NCBI RefSeq assembly: GCF_000276805.1
Contig: NZ_AKXQ01000017.1
Location: forward strand, 30,593 to 94,592
Source: Moritella dasanensis ArB 0140
GTDB lineage: Bacteria > Pseudomonadota > Gammaproteobacteria > Enterobacterales > Moritellaceae
Direction of reading: 5' to 3'
Length of the DNA: 64,000 nucleotides
Made by a program: the position numbers and the translations under genes
Shown here: one piece after another, positions 37,150 to 47,959 of the stretch
How the letters are laid out: each line of letters opens with the position of its first letter
Numbering within the stretch: position 1 is the stretch's first letter
The notes under the pieces: generated by a model
What the model was told of the DNA's origin: nothing
The model's input: the letters and a program-made list of their open reading frames with translations, nothing else
Database searches by the model: none

Positions 37150-37998
37150 ATGATTGAGATAGGTGTAATTAATAATCCGCGTATGGCGCAGGCCTTTGTG
37201 GATTATTTAGCAGTACAAAAGATTGATGCGAAAGTGGCACAAACAGATGACGGTTTTGCCATTTGTTTACCGGCAATGACCCATGTTGAAGCGGCATCAG
37301 CAGAACTTGATTTGTTTTTGGCTGACCCTTATCAAGAAAAATACCAAGCGGCATCGTGGGATGTAGCAGATACGAGAACGGCGAGTTTCAGCTATGGTTC
37401 CGGTAATATGCTGAGTAACTTTTTGATGCACGCGGGTAAAGTGACGCTGACTATTTTTGCGTTAAGTGTGATTATCTTTGTGGCTATGTACTTTAGCATG
37501 TTGACGCAAAATGAATTTATCTTTGCTGCACTGCATTTTCCGTATGACTTAAGTTTTGCTTCACTGAGTGAAGTTTGGCGATTATTTACCCCTGCGATCA
37601 TTCATTTTTCAGTTTTACACTTGGTATTTAATTTATTATGGTGGTGGTATCTTGGTGGCCAAATTGAAAGTAAGCTGGGTAGTAAAAAATTATTGCTGCT
37701 GTTTTTAGTTGCCGCGTTAATACCCAATATCGGTCAGTTTTTATTATCAGGGCCTAATTTTGGTGGGTTATCTGGTGTAGTTTATGCGCTGGTCGGTTAT
37801 ATTTGGTGGACTGGTTGGTTAGCACCAGCACAAGGTATTAGTTTACCTAAGCCTTATATTGGCTTTCTGTTAGTTTGGTTGGTGTTAGGCTTTTTCCCTG
37901 TATTCGGCCTTAATGTTGCCAATGCTGCACACGTACTTGGCTTAGTTGTCGGTTGTGGCCAAGCGTTTATAGATCATAAATTTAAATCTTTTAACTAG
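37150..37998 (+). CDS. glpG: Rhomboid intramembrane serine protease GlpG
   Basis: A 282-residue protein with an N-terminal cytoplasmic domain (1-75) and six membrane helices. Catalytic Ser208 lies in [10 protein letters not shown] and His261 in [22 protein letters not shown] carries the oxyanion residues. It cleaves membrane proteins within helices and takes part in membrane protein quality control. Confidence 0.94.
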   Translation: MIEIGVINNPRMAQAFVDYLAVQKIDAKVAQTDDGFAICLPAMTHVEAASAELDLFLADPYQEKYQAASWDVADTRTASFSYGSGNMLSNFLMHAGKVTLTIFALSVIIFVAMYFSMLTQNEFIFAALHFPYDLSFASLSEVWRLFTPAIIHFSVLHLVFNLLWWWYLGGQIESKLGSKKLLLLFLVAALIPNIGQFLLSGPNFGGLSGVVYALVGYIWWTGWLAPAQGISLPKPYIGFLLVWLVLGFFPVFGLNVANAAHVLGLVVGCGQAFIDHKFKSFN

Positions 37999-38015
37999 AT
38001 ATTATCGAGAAAATA

Positions 38016-39437
38016 ATGGAAATCATTTTACCTGACTTTAATACAGCAAAAATATTAGTCGTTGGCGATGTCATGCTAGATCGTTATTGGACTGGCGATT
38101 CGAGCCGTATTTCTCCTGAAGCGCCTGTACCTATCGTTAAAGTCGGTAATGTTGAAGACCGTCCGGGTGGCGCTGCTAACGTTGCACTTAATCTTGCTGC
38201 TTTAGGTGCTAGCGCTAAATTGCTCGGTCTAACTGGCAATGATGAAGCAGCGCAAGCGTTATGCGGTAAAATGAGTGCGGTTGATGTTATCTGTGATTTT
38301 CTGCAGTTAGATGATTACCCTACGATTACGAAATTACGCGTATTAAGTCGTGGCCAGCAAGTTATTCGCTTAGATTTTGAAGAGTCTACAGCAGCAGTCG
38401 ATACGCAACCGCTTGTTGCTAAAACCATTGCTAACTTAGCCGATTATTCGGTGATGATTGTTTCCGATTATAATAAGGGGGCATTGGTTGAAGTACGCCA
38501 AATGATCCAAGCTGCGAAGCAGCAAGGCGTAAAAATATTTGTTGATCCCAAAGGCTGTGACTTTGAAAAATACCGTGGTGCGACGTTATTAACGCCTAAT
38601 CTATCTGAATTTGAAGCGGTTGTTGGCCATTGTAAAAGTGAACAAGATCTGGTTGAAAAAGGCCGTAAGCTCATTGCTGAACATGATTTTGAAGCCTTAT
38701 TGGTTACGCGTAGTGAAAAAGGCATGACCTTAATTCGTGCTGGAGAAGATGAGTTTCATCTGCCAGCATTAGCTCAAGAAGTATATGACGTGACTGGTGC
38801 CGGTGATACGGTTATTTCGGTATTAGCGGCTGCGGTATCTGCGGGTTCATCACTAGAGCAAGCTTGCGCGTTGGCCAATGCCGGTGCGAGTGTGGTGGTG
38901 GCTAAAATAGGTACTTCTACGGTGAGTCCGGTTGAGTTAGCAAATTCAGTTTATGGCTCACACGAAAGTGGCTTTGGGGTATTATCTGAAGAGCAGTTGA
39001 GCATCGCAGTTAAATCTGCACAATTACGTGGCGAAGATATTGTCATGACTAATGGTTGTTTTGATATTCTGCATGCTGGTCATGTGTCTTATCTAAACTC
39101 TGCGCGTAAATTGGGTCAACGCTTAATTGTTGCGGTTAATTCTGATGCCTCTGTACGAGCTCTGAAAGGGTCTAGCCGTCCAATTAATACTTGTGATCGT
39201 CGTATGACTGTACTCGCGGCTTTAGGCGCGGTTGATTGGGTTGTTGAGTTTACTGAAGAAACACCTGAACGTTTAATCGCTAAATTACTACCAGATGTAT
39301 TAGTCAAAGGTGGTGATTACAAAGTTGAAGAGATCGCAGGGCATAAACAAGTACTGGCGAATGGTGGGAAAGTTAATATTTTACAATTTGAAGATGGTTG
39401 TTCTACGACGGCCATTATTAACGCTATAAAAAGTTAA
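38016..39437 (+). CDS. hldE: Bifunctional ADP-heptose synthesis protein HldE
   Basis: A 473-residue fusion. The N-terminal ribokinase-type domain phosphorylates heptose-7-phosphate ([16 protein letters not shown] and [13 protein letters not shown]). The C-terminal nucleotidyltransferase ([18 protein letters not shown]) adds AMP. It supplies ADP-heptose for the inner core, matching the GT9 gene at 30.5 kb. It ends at a strong terminator. Confidence 0.96.
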   Translation: MEIILPDFNTAKILVVGDVMLDRYWTGDSSRISPEAPVPIVKVGNVEDRPGGAANVALNLAALGASAKLLGLTGNDEAAQALCGKMSAVDVICDFLQLDDYPTITKLRVLSRGQQVIRLDFEESTAAVDTQPLVAKTIANLADYSVMIVSDYNKGALVEVRQMIQAAKQQGVKIFVDPKGCDFEKYRGATLLTPNLSEFEAVVGHCKSEQDLVEKGRKLIAEHDFEALLVTRSEKGMTLIRAGEDEFHLPALAQEVYDVTGAGDTVISVLAAAVSAGSSLEQACALANAGASVVVAKIGTSTVSPVELANSVYGSHESGFGVLSEEQLSIAVKSAQLRGEDIVMTNGCFDILHAGHVSYLNSARKLGQRLIVAVNSDASVRALKGSSRPINTCDRRMTVLAALGAVDWVVEFTEETPERLIAKLLPDVLVKGGDYKVEEIAGHKQVLANGGKVNILQFEDGCSTTAIINAIKS

Positions 39438-39489
39438 TACCATTATAGACAATAAGCGGTTGGTTATTAATCTGAATAATTAAATTGAT

Positions 39490-39521
39490 AAGGAGTAAGC
39501 TAAGCGGCTTACTCCTTTTTT
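39490..39521. terminator. Bidirectional terminator after hldE
   Basis: AAGGAGTAAGC, six-base loop, GCTTACTCCTT, followed by T. Confidence 0.88.
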
Positions 39522-39522
39522 A

Positions 39523-39927
39523 TTACATTAATAAATATTTGGTAAACAATAGGTTTTCAATAACGCCTTTGCCAGTCTCTTGTTGCAGTAAGCTGTTTAC
39601 TTCATTTTGGATCACTTTTCTAATCTCTTCGCGACCAGTCAGCGAACGTAAATGTTGTGGTGATTGCTGACCTAATAATGAGATTATTTTATCTCTAATC
39701 AAGGGCTCATGCTTCTCTATAATATCCAGGCCATCATTGTCCGCTAGCATAAACTCGACCGAGACACTGATAAAACCAATTTTGTTAGTTTCACTCGTAT
39801 AGTTAGTAATAATATCTGGTTCTAAACCGAAATAAATATACACAGGCTTATTGCTATCGTTTGCTGATACGGCAGTCGATGAGAGTGAGGCTGTGAGCAT
39901 GCATAATAGCCAGAAGAATTGTTTCAT
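39523..39927 (-). CDS. FliL-like periplasmic protein
   Basis: A 134-residue protein with a cleavable-looking signal (TASLSSTAVSA, cut near 22) and a FliL-type domain: PVYIYFGLEPDIITNY, GFISVSVEFMLADN, HEPLIRDKIISLLGQQ and IRKVIQNEVNSLLQQETGKG. Classical FliL is a flagellar stator-associated membrane protein; this branch has a signal peptide in place of the anchor and sits beside ubiC, away from flagellar genes. Its role is not established. Confidence 0.75.
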   Translation of the reverse strand: MKQFFWLLCMLTASLSSTAVSANDSNKPVYIYFGLEPDIITNYTSETNKIGFISVSVEFMLADNDGLDIIEKHEPLIRDKIISLLGQQSPQHLRSLTGREEIRKVIQNEVNSLLQQETGKGVIENLLFTKYLLM

Positions 39928-40099
39928 TTACCGTATCCTTAGTTAAATGAGATGAGAAAAAATAATATTGTAGGCCAGTATACTCACTTTCAAATGATTA
40001 ATTAAATAAATCCGCGAACAACTTGTGTCCCGACTTACAATCTTAGTCTGAATAGCAGATAATTATGTCTGATTTCGTTGTTAAAAAGTAATTTGTAAT

Positions 40100-40699
40100 A
40101 TGCCCGATAATATAAATAATACGCGTGTGCGTGAACTGACATTTCCGAACTATCCGATTGGCTGTGACGCTAAGTGGCTGTGGCCAACCATATTAGAAGA
40201 TAGTTTATCTGCGAATCTTTATGATTGGTTAGTTGATACGGGTTCTTTAACCGCAAGGCTGAAGCAATATGGTCAGAAATTTACCGTCGAAATATTAAGT
40301 GAAGGCAATTATCCATTATCTGATGATGAAAAAACAAAATTAAATCTAACCGGAAATATTGGTTTCGTGCGTGAAGTGCTGTTGAAAGTCGACGGTACTC
40401 CTTGGGTATTTGCGCGTAGTGTGATGCCTATTAATACGTTAACAGCTCCGGGTGGTGAACTAGACAAATTAGGTAATCGTTCGCTCGGCAGTGTGTTATT
40501 TAGCGCTAAGGATATGCAGCGTAGTGAAATTGAAATTGCTGAGTTTGATGAGAAAAGTAACGTTTATAGTTTATCTTCGTTATTTAATACCCTACCGAAA
40601 AAATCACTATTTGGGCGTCGCTCATGTTTTCTTTTGAGTGGGAAATCGTTACTGGTATCGGAAGTGTTTTTACCTGCTGCATCGGCATATAAAGAATAA
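40100..40699 (+). CDS. ubiC: Chorismate pyruvate-lyase
   Basis: A 199-residue protein that releases 4-hydroxybenzoate from chorismate for ubiquinone synthesis. Features include DWLVDTGSLTARLKQYG, GFVREVLLKVDGTPWVFARSVMP and the C-terminal GRRSCFLLSGKSLLVSEVFLP. Fifteen bases before ubiA, the standard operon. The ribosome site at the ATG is weak. Confidence 0.93.
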   Translation: MPDNINNTRVRELTFPNYPIGCDAKWLWPTILEDSLSANLYDWLVDTGSLTARLKQYGQKFTVEILSEGNYPLSDDEKTKLNLTGNIGFVREVLLKVDGTPWVFARSVMPINTLTAPGGELDKLGNRSLGSVLFSAKDMQRSEIEIAEFDEKSNVYSLSSLFNTLPKKSLFGRRSCFLLSGKSLLVSEVFLPAASAYKE

Positions 40700-40714
40700 A
40701 AGGATGTTGAATAT

Positions 40715-41575
40715 ATGTCTATCATGACATCAAAAATGAAAGATTACATACAGCTTACCCGTATGGATAAGCCTATTGGCACCTTGTTGTTATTGTGGCC
40801 GACGCTTTGGGCATTGTGGATTGCGGCGGAAGGATTGCCAAAATTAGATGTGTTGTTGGTATTTGCACTCGGTGTGATCTTAATGCGCGCGGCAGGTTGT
40901 GTGATTAATGATTTTGCTGACCGACATGTTGATGGTCATGTTAAGCGTACTGAGAATAGACCGCTTGCCGCAGGGCGTATATCCAGTCGCGCTGCGTTGC
41001 TATTTTTCTTTGCTTTGACCTTGTTAGCCTTTTTACTCGTACTCACCATGAATACATTGACGATCATGTTATCGTTTGTGGCTGTCGGTCTGGCGGCGTG
41101 TTATCCGTTTATGAAGCGTTATACCCACTTTCCTCAGATCGTATTAGGCATGGCGTTTGGTTGGGCGATTCCAATGGGTTTTGCGGCGCAATTAGATACA
41201 GTACCGAGTTATGCCTGGTTATTGTTCGTGGCGAATATTTTATGGACTGTGGCTTATGATACGTTATATGCCATGGTTGATCGCGATGACGACTTAAAAA
41301 TTGGTATTAAGTCTACGGCGATTTTATTTGCCGAGAAAGATAAGTTGATTGTCGGTTTGTTACAGCTATCTTCGTTATTATGTCTTGGTATACTGGGTTG
41401 GTTATTAGTATTACCTACCGTGTATTTTATCGGATTAACGATAGTAGCGGGCTTGTTTGTTTATCAGCAAAAATTGATTGTTAATCGTGATAGAGAATCT
41501 TGTTTTAAGGCCTTTTTACATAATAATTATGTTGGTATGGTTCTGTTTGTCAGTCTTGTATTAAGTTACTTGTAA
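40715..41575 (+). CDS. ubiA: 4-hydroxybenzoate octaprenyltransferase
   Basis: A 286-residue membrane prenyltransferase. The first Asp-rich site is [21 protein letters not shown] and the second is [21 protein letters not shown]; both bind the prenyl diphosphate magnesium. About nine helices. Second gene of ubiCA. The ATG at 40715 has AAAGGA 10 bases upstream; in-frame ATGs at 40724 and 40736 are possible. Confidence 0.95.
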   Translation: MSIMTSKMKDYIQLTRMDKPIGTLLLLWPTLWALWIAAEGLPKLDVLLVFALGVILMRAAGCVINDFADRHVDGHVKRTENRPLAAGRISSRAALLFFFALTLLAFLLVLTMNTLTIMLSFVAVGLAACYPFMKRYTHFPQIVLGMAFGWAIPMGFAAQLDTVPSYAWLLFVANILWTVAYDTLYAMVDRDDDLKIGIKSTAILFAEKDKLIVGLLQLSSLLCLGILGWLLVLPTVYFIGLTIVAGLFVYQQKLIVNRDRESCFKAFLHNNYVGMVLFVSLVLSYL

Positions 41576-41620
41576 GTTGTTCTTAAGTACTTAAATGACA
41601 GGTTTTAACTGTATCGAATA

Positions 41621-41650
41621 ATAAAAAAGGAGCCGAGGCTCCTTTTTTAT
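41621..41650. terminator. Bidirectional terminator between ubiA and plsB
   Basis: ATAAAAAAGGAGCC and GGCTCCTTTTTTAT form a perfect stem around GA. Confidence 0.9.
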
Positions 41651-41718
41651 TATCTTTAATATCGCTTACCGATAAGTCATCTGATGATATTAATCAACAG
41701 ATCGTTGGTACGATAATA

Positions 41719-44166
41719 CTAGTCGTCGCTAGATTGCTGACTCAGCATCACATCCGATATCGTTTGTTTTACTTCTAGTGTGGTTAAGCTTCTGACGGTA
41801 TTCGCTAACAGACCAATCTTGTCTGCTTTGGCGGTACCAACATCGGATAAATAGCGTAACGCTTGCAGTTTATCAATAAAGATAGCGAGCACTTTCTTAT
41901 CAAAGAACTCTGGCGCACTCACCCCGTTTAATGAAGATAGGCGTTCCGCAATTAGCTGACTACGATCTTCAAGGTCAGCTCTTTCAATTACTTGGTCATG
42001 TTCTAATACGGTCAGTACAATCGCGTAACGTTGTAATGTTTCTTGAATGCTTGCAGCAAGTAATTTCAATGACATGAGGCGTTCATTCACTGGTGCTATT
42101 ACATCATTGTCATTGCTAATTAGACCTTGCGCTTGCATCTCAGTTAACGTGTCGGCAATACAATCACTTAATTCATCTTCAGCGTATTTCAAGAATAGTT
42201 CAGCTTGAATTAACGGATAAAGTTGGCTAACTTTAGCGTTAATATCTTCGATACTTGTTGTTGGATTTTCTGTCACGATGGCGGCAATTAAAGACGGTAG
42301 CGCAAACAGGTGTAAAATATTATTACGGTAGAACGTTAATAACACTGCTTGTTCGTATGACATCGATAGCATTTGCCCTAAGCTATCTTCACGTACGGTG
42401 AATTTTTTCAGTGAGATAGCTTGGTCGAGAATGTCTTCGGCACTGTTTTCAGGCAAGGTACTGAATTTACTGTACGGGTTATTACGCAGTAGTTTTAAGT
42501 AACTATCAATTTGTTGGACTAAGATTTCTCGGCTTAACGCTTTATGTGGGGCTGCGTGTAAAATCAATGCACAAATCGTTAATGCGTTTACCGCTGCTGC
42601 ACTATTGATATTAACCATGACTTGATTGGCAAGGTCACGCGTCGTTTGGTTTAACCATTCCGGTTGGTCTTCTACCGGCATATTCATGTCATCACGCCAG
42701 TTTTCCACGTGTTTATTTAAATATTGGTTAAGATTGATCGGCTCACCAAAGTTAACGAATGCTTGGCCGTAATTTTTGAGTTTCTTAGCGATGCCCAATA
42801 TTTGGAATACACTTTCTTTTTTCTTATTAGCACCCGACAATTCTTTTACATAGGTGCTTACTTCCATTACGTGATCATAACCTAGGTACACAGGAACGAG
42901 TGTGATAGGTCGGCTTTGTTCTCTTAACATTGCTTGTAATGTCATGTTAAGCATACCGGTTTTTGGTGGTAATAAACGTCCTGTACGGCTACGGCCACCT
43001 TCGGTAAAGAATTCAACCGAATAACCTTTCGAGAATAATAAACTTAAATACTCTCTAAAAATGGTCGCGTAAAGTTTGTTACCTTTAAATGTACGGCGCA
43101 AGAAGAATGCACCACCGCGACGGAACATAGGTCCTGCAGGGAAGAAATTAAGATTAATACCGGCTGCAATGTGTGGTGGGATCAAACCTTCATTGTAAAT
43201 AACATACGAAATAAGTAAGTAATCCATGTGACTACGATGACAAGGCATAAAGACTATTTCATGGCCATCGGCAGCAAGTTTACGCACTTGTTCAGCATTG
43301 TTAACCTTGATACCACTGTAGATCTTATTCCATAACCAACCCAAAAAATTACTGGTATTTTTGACTAACTTGTACGAGAAATCACTGACGATCTCATCGA
43401 TGTAAGCGTTGGCGCGCTTTTCCGCTTTTTGCGCTGAAATATTCTCTTCTGACATTTCAATTTGGATAGCTTTTTTAACTTCAGGATTACGTAGTAGCTG
43501 TTCAAATAATTGATAGCGGTTCGGTAATTTAGGCCCTGATGCGGCTAGTTTTTGTCGACTAAAATGGATTTTGGCAACCCGAATCAATTTTTGCGCAAGT
43601 TTCTCATCGCTACCATGTTGGTCGGCCATAAAGCGCAGTGATACTGGCTTATTAAAACGCACTAAGTTGTCTTTACGATTAAGACCAACAATCAATGTCT
43701 TACGTAAGTGGCTTGGCGAAATACTGTTGGCTAATGATAGTAATGGCACTTGGCCTTCTTTACCGGGAGCGCGTCCCCAAAATAATGCGACTGGCATTAA
43801 TTGGATATCGAGGACTTTATCATCTTTATGTAAGCGTAATAGTTGCTGGAATTCATCAAAAAATGCGTCGGTATTTTTGGTCTTGCCAAAGAGTGGCGCA
43901 GGATTGTCTAAGCAAACATAGCTGGGGATGATCACCCCGTTAACTTTGATTGGCGTGAGCGGGTCGGGTAAGCCTAGTTCTTTACAGGCGCGTTGTAATG
44001 CGACGAGATCCGTCATTGATTTAGTTTTTAAAGCGTAAACAATAGGACGCGTTAAATCTAACTTTAGCGCATCAACTGGGTTATCTGGTACGTATTGAGA
44101 TTTAACTAAGCCATTAACGAAACTTCGACTTAACATGGATGGTGTCTGTTGCATAATTGTTGTCAT
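41719..44166 (-). CDS. plsB: Glycerol-3-phosphate acyltransferase PlsB
   Basis: An 815-residue inner-membrane enzyme that starts phospholipid synthesis by acylating position 1 of glycerol-3-phosphate. Acyltransferase blocks are visible: HRSHMDYLLISYV (catalytic H-x4-D), GPMFRRGGAFFLRRTFKG, FTEGGRSRTGRLLPPKTGML and ITLVPVYLGYD. Divergent from lexA, as in E. coli. Confidence 0.96.
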   Translation of the reverse strand: MTTIMQQTPSMLSRSFVNGLVKSQYVPDNPVDALKLDLTRPIVYALKTKSMTDLVALQRACKELGLPDPLTPIKVNGVIIPSYVCLDNPAPLFGKTKNTDAFFDEFQQLLRLHKDDKVLDIQLMPVALFWGRAPGKEGQVPLLSLANSISPSHLRKTLIVGLNRKDNLVRFNKPVSLRFMADQHGSDEKLAQKLIRVAKIHFSRQKLAASGPKLPNRYQLFEQLLRNPEVKKAIQIEMSEENISAQKAEKRANAYIDEIVSDFSYKLVKNTSNFLGWLWNKIYSGIKVNNAEQVRKLAADGHEIVFMPCHRSHMDYLLISYVIYNEGLIPPHIAAGINLNFFPAGPMFRRGGAFFLRRTFKGNKLYATIFREYLSLLFSKGYSVEFFTEGGRSRTGRLLPPKTGMLNMTLQAMLREQSRPITLVPVYLGYDHVMEVSTYVKELSGANKKKESVFQILGIAKKLKNYGQAFVNFGEPINLNQYLNKHVENWRDDMNMPVEDQPEWLNQTTRDLANQVMVNINSAAAVNALTICALILHAAPHKALSREILVQQIDSYLKLLRNNPYSKFSTLPENSAEDILDQAISLKKFTVREDSLGQMLSMSYEQAVLLTFYRNNILHLFALPSLIAAIVTENPTTSIEDINAKVSQLYPLIQAELFLKYAEDELSDCIADTLTEMQAQGLISNDNDVIAPVNERLMSLKLLAASIQETLQRYAIVLTVLEHDQVIERADLEDRSQLIAERLSSLNGVSAPEFFDKKVLAIFIDKLQALRYLSDVGTAKADKIGLLANTVRSLTTLEVKQTISDVMLSQQSSDD

Positions 44167-44303
44167 TCTGTTGTTTAAAGTGCGAGAGTGCTTACTCCAA
44201 TAATATCAGATGCGTCATCATAAATCTGTGTTTAAGGGCCTGTAATCGATTAATTCATTATTATCCACATATCCCCACTGCTTATATTGCAAACTTGATA
44301 TTA

Positions 44304-44319
44304 CTGTATATAATTACAA
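44304..44319. promoter_or_regulatory. SOS box 1 of lexA
   Basis: CTGTATATAATTACAA fits CTGT-N8-ACAG with one mismatch. With the next box it gives the tandem arrangement found before E. coli lexA. Confidence 0.8.
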
Positions 44320-44323
44320 GAAA

Positions 44324-44339
44324 CTGTATATAAAACCAG
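44324..44339. promoter_or_regulatory. SOS box 2 of lexA
   Basis: CTGTATATAAAACCAG fits CTGT-N8-ACAG with one mismatch, four bases after box 1 and 12 bases before the chosen start. LexA bound here would block its own transcription. Confidence 0.8.
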
Positions 44340-44351
44340 TTAAGGTTCATG

Positions 44352-44975
44352 ATGAAAGCATTGACACAAAGACAAGCAGAAGTATTTGAATTAGTTAAAC
44401 AACATATTAAAAATACCGGTATGCCACCGACGCGAGCTGAAATTGCGAAGCAACTTGGCTTTCGTTCACCTAATGCGGCTGAAGAGCATTTAAAAGCATT
44501 AGCACGAAAAGGCCATATCGAAATTCTAGCTGGCACCTCTCGCGGTATTCGCTTGTTGGTTGATGCTGACGAAGCGAGTAACGATAGTGGTTTACCGTTA
44601 ATCGGCCAAGTTGCTGCCGGTGAGCCAATTTTAGCGCAGGAACATATTGAAGCGCATTATAATGTTGACCCATCGATGTTCACGCCTAACGCAGATTTTT
44701 TATTGCGTGTGCGTGGTGAGAGCATGCGTAATATTGGTATTATGGATGGCGATTTATTAGCGGTACATAAAACTAAAAATATCAGTAAAGGCCAAGTTGT
44801 TGTTGCACGAGTTGACGATGAAGTCACCGTTAAACGTTTCGAGCAGCAAGGCAATGAAATTTTACTGCACCCAGAAAATGATGAAATGAGCACAATACGT
44901 GTTGATTTAAATTTTCAAAGCTTTGATATTGAAGGTGTGGCTGTGGGTATTATTCGTAATACTGATTGGATGTAA
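44352..44975 (+). CDS. lexA: LexA repressor
   Basis: A 207-residue SOS repressor. The winged helix ([27 protein letters not shown]) binds the SOS boxes. Self-cleavage residues are Ala89-Gly90, Ser124 (GESM) and Lys161. The ATG at 44352 is preferred to 44349 because TAAGG then has normal spacing and the start matches MKALTxRQ. A terminator follows, so the downstream chemotaxis genes are not simply in the SOS operon. Confidence 0.96.
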   Translation: MKALTQRQAEVFELVKQHIKNTGMPPTRAEIAKQLGFRSPNAAEEHLKALARKGHIEILAGTSRGIRLLVDADEASNDSGLPLIGQVAAGEPILAQEHIEAHYNVDPSMFTPNADFLLRVRGESMRNIGIMDGDLLAVHKTKNISKGQVVVARVDDEVTVKRFEQQGNEILLHPENDEMSTIRVDLNFQSFDIEGVAVGIIRNTDWM

Positions 44976-45007
44976 TCACCCTCAATTCACCCCATTATCT
45001 TCGAGGG

Positions 45008-45054
45008 TAGATAGTTAATGATCCCATTATTGACTATCTATCTTTTTATTTTTA
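45008..45054 (+). terminator. Terminator after lexA
   Basis: TAGATAGT-TAATG pairs with CATTA-(TTG)-ACTATCTA, with a three-base bulge, followed by TCTTTTTATTTTT. Confidence 0.7.
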
Positions 45055-45228
45055 TCTCCTGACTATTGTGCTGTCACTTATCGGAAAGCATTTCAAATCC
45101 AGCTCTCAGATCACAGTTATCCCTATCGCCTGCTTATTTATAAAATCTTTTCCTATACTCAACACGAGTTATAAAAATAATTAATTAATTTATTTTCTGA
45201 TACGTTTGCGTAAATACAGGATTATTTT

Positions 45229-45516
45229 ATGGAAAAAAGCCCTATCACCATAGAATTAGGTGAAAAGATAGATATCTCCGCGATCACTATACTCAAAGAT
45301 ACTCTTGATAAACTACCTATCAATGTAGAAATTCAACGTTTCGATGCTCGTCATGTGACTCATATGGACAGTGCTTCTTGCCAACTTTTTTATGCTTATG
45401 CTCAGCATCTAACGATACATAATACAACACTGGTGTTTCTATCTCCGTCAGATAAATTTATGGCCGTGGTGAAAGCGTTAGGGTTTGAAACGGACTTTAA
45501 TTACGCATCAATGTGA
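45229..45516 (+). CDS. STAS-domain protein of the chemotaxis cluster
   Basis: A 95-residue STAS (SpoIIAA-like) protein. The segment FDARHVTHMDSASCQLFYAY matches the loop and helix in which anti-sigma-factor antagonists carry the phosphorylatable Ser/Thr. Similar proteins head chemotaxis-like operons in marine gammaproteobacteria. Nine bases before cheY. It may link the pathway to a partner-switch or act as a protein-binding adaptor; partner unknown. Confidence 0.78.
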   Translation: MEKSPITIELGEKIDISAITILKDTLDKLPINVEIQRFDARHVTHMDSASCQLFYAYAQHLTIHNTTLVFLSPSDKFMAVVKALGFETDFNYASM

Positions 45517-45525
45517 GGCGCTCTA

Positions 45526-45888
45526 ATGAAACGAATATTAGCTGTAGATGATTCGGTATCCATTCGTGAAATGGTATTGTTCACTTTAAAACAGGCGGGT
45601 TACGAGGTCGATTCTGCTGTTGATGGGGTTGATGGCTTAGCAAAAGCCAAAAGTGGTAATTTTGATCTTATTATTTCAGATATTAATATGCCGCGTATGG
45701 ATGGCATCAGCTTAATTAGTCAGTTACGTAATGAAAGTGCTTATAAATTTACGCCCATTTTAATGTTAACCACGGAATCCGGTGCGGATAAAAAAATGGC
45801 TGGTAAATCTGCTGGCGCCACAGGCTGGATAGTAAAACCTTTTAATCCAGAAAAACTCATTGCTACCGTGCAAAAAGTATTGAGGTAA
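45526..45888 (+). CDS. cheY: CheY-like single-domain response regulator
   Basis: A 120-residue receiver domain. The acidic pair is DD at 8-9, phosphoacceptor Asp52 lies in ISDINMPRMDG, and Lys near 104 lies in WIVKPF. It is the output of CheA. Two bases separate it from cheA. No CheZ phosphatase gene is present in the cluster. Confidence 0.9.
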   Translation: MKRILAVDDSVSIREMVLFTLKQAGYEVDSAVDGVDGLAKAKSGNFDLIISDINMPRMDGISLISQLRNESAYKFTPILMLTTESGADKKMAGKSAGATGWIVKPFNPEKLIATVQKVLR

Positions 45889-45890
45889 AC

Positions 45891-47942
45891 ATGGATATAG
45901 ATCTTAAACAATTCCAACAAGTGTTTATTGAAGAGTGTCTCGAAGGCTTGGAGGTGATGGAATCAGAGTTACTAAAGTTAAATTCTGGCTCGGTAGATAG
46001 CGAAGTCATTAATACTATTTTTCGCGTTGCACATTCAATTAAGGGCGGTGCTGGTACATTCGGGTTTAATCAATTAACCGAGTTTACTCACGTTGCTGAA
46101 ACCTTACTTGATGACTTACGTGCAGAAAAAATACCGCTTATTGATGGCCATATTAATCTTTTTTTGCAAACCGTGGATTGTTTAAGTGCGTGGATCCAAT
46201 TACTAGCGGACGATTCAGAATCAATCCCTGACGCGGCGGAAAGCCTCAAACAACAATATAACCAGTATTTACTGCCTGATGGCAATCAGGATAAGTTAGC
46301 GATGGAGGATGACTCGCTCGGCAAGCCTAATCCGTCAGCGATGAAGGAACACGACGATAGTGATTGGTTGATTAGCTTTGTACCTGGTCAAGATATTTTA
46401 AAACAAGGTAACGAGCCGCGGTTAATCTTTGCTGAATTGGCCGAGATGGGTGAGCTTAAGGTGACGCCTAAACTTGAAAATCTGCCTGTATGGAAAGATT
46501 TATTACCTGAAGATATCTATGTGAGCTGGGATCTTGAATTAATCAGCTCGGTGAGTGACGCGCAAATCAAAGAAGCATTTGAGTGGGTGGAAGATGATTC
46601 AACAATTATCATCACTCACCCTAGTACGCTACCTCAATCAGCAGAAAGTGAGGCCGCTGATGAAACCTTGTCTGAATCGATCGTCTCTCCAGTGGTAACG
46701 AAAAAAATAGCCAGTACTAAATCGGCAGAAACAAATTCAATTCGGGTATCAATCGATAAAGTTGATGCGTTAATCAATATGGTTGGCGAACTGGTGATCA
46801 CGCAAGCGATGCTAGGTGAACTCGGGCAAAATTTTTCTGCAGATAAATTACCGGCATTAAAAAAAGGCCTTACTCAGCTATCTCAACATACCCGAGAAAT
46901 GCAAGACAGTGTCATGAAAATTAGAATGTTACCGATTCAATTCGCCTTTAATCGTATTCCAAGAATGGTCAGGGATTTAAGTGAACAGTTAGGTAAAAAT
47001 GTATTACTGAGGATGCACGGAGAAGAAACTGAACTGGATAAAATTATGCTCGAAAAGCTCTCGGATCCGATTGTGCATCTTGTCCGTAACGCTTTAGATC
47101 ATGGTATTGAAACTATTGAAGAACGAAAGCTCGCGGGGAAAAGTGATGTTGCTTACCTTGATATTAACGCATTTCATCAAGGTGGGGAGATTATTGTTGA
47201 GATCCGCGATGATGGTCGCGGCTTAAACAGAGCCAAAATACATGCGAAAGCGATTGAAAAAGGTATTGTAAATAAAGACTTACATTACAGTGATAATCAG
47301 ATCGATGAACTCATTTTCGCGCCTGGTTTTTCAACTGTCGAAACGGTGAGTGATATCTCTGGCCGTGGTGTGGGTATGGACGTCGTCAAGCGCAATATTG
47401 AATCGCTTGGCGGTGGTATTAAGATTGAGTCGACGACGGGCGCAGGCAGTTGTTTCTCGATCCGTTTACCTTTGACTCTGTCTATTATGGATGGCCAGTT
47501 AGTAAAAATTGGCAGTAAAACGTATATCTTACCGATTATGTCAATTATTGAATCCTTGCAGCTAAAAGACGGCATGGTCACCAAGTTGGCCGATGATACG
47601 GAGGTCTTTAAACTGCGTGATGAATTCATTCCGATCATACGCCTTTACCAAGTACTTAATCATGAAACAAGCCTCAAGCGTATTACCGATGGATTATTAG
47701 TGGTTGTTGAAAGTGGCAATAATAAATATGGCTTATTAGTGGATGATTTAGCGGCGCAGCAGCAGGTGGTGATAAAAAATCTCGAAGAAAATTTTATGAA
47801 GGTAAGTTGTGTTTCCGGCGCTACTATTTTGGGTAACGGCACGGTGGCGTTAATTTTAGATATTGCTGATATTGTCAAGCGTGTGACAGCTGAACGCTAT
47901 CAATCTCAACATCAAGGTCAGCGCGGACATGTTGCTGCTTAA
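45891..47942 (+). CDS. cheA: Chemotaxis histidine kinase CheA
   Basis: A 683-residue kinase with an N-terminal Hpt domain (His48 in FRVAHSIKGGAGTFGF), a linker and P2-like region (about 110-280), the dimerisation domain (SIRVSIDKVDALINMVGELV), the ATPase domain (HLVRNALDHGIE, VEIRDDGRGLNR, DISGRGVGMDVVK) and a CheW-like C-terminal domain (about 540-670). It phosphorylates the CheY and CheB of the same operon under control of the MCP. Confidence 0.95.
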   Translation: MDIDLKQFQQVFIEECLEGLEVMESELLKLNSGSVDSEVINTIFRVAHSIKGGAGTFGFNQLTEFTHVAETLLDDLRAEKIPLIDGHINLFLQTVDCLSAWIQLLADDSESIPDAAESLKQQYNQYLLPDGNQDKLAMEDDSLGKPNPSAMKEHDDSDWLISFVPGQDILKQGNEPRLIFAELAEMGELKVTPKLENLPVWKDLLPEDIYVSWDLELISSVSDAQIKEAFEWVEDDSTIIITHPSTLPQSAESEAADETLSESIVSPVVTKKIASTKSAETNSIRVSIDKVDALINMVGELVITQAMLGELGQNFSADKLPALKKGLTQLSQHTREMQDSVMKIRMLPIQFAFNRIPRMVRDLSEQLGKNVLLRMHGEETELDKIMLEKLSDPIVHLVRNALDHGIETIEERKLAGKSDVAYLDINAFHQGGEIIVEIRDDGRGLNRAKIHAKAIEKGIVNKDLHYSDNQIDELIFAPGFSTVETVSDISGRGVGMDVVKRNIESLGGGIKIESTTGAGSCFSIRLPLTLSIMDGQLVKIGSKTYILPIMSIIESLQLKDGMVTKLADDTEVFKLRDEFIPIIRLYQVLNHETSLKRITDGLLVVVESGNNKYGLLVDDLAAQQQVVIKNLEENFMKVSCVSGATILGNGTVALILDIADIVKRVTAERYQSQHQGQRGHVAA

Positions 47943-47959
47943 CATAGGAAGGAATATAT

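Noticed and set aside
44261..44269. TTATCCACA DnaA-box match between plsB and lexA
   Set aside because: A single isolated 9-mer is expected by chance at this scale; no second box or origin features nearby.
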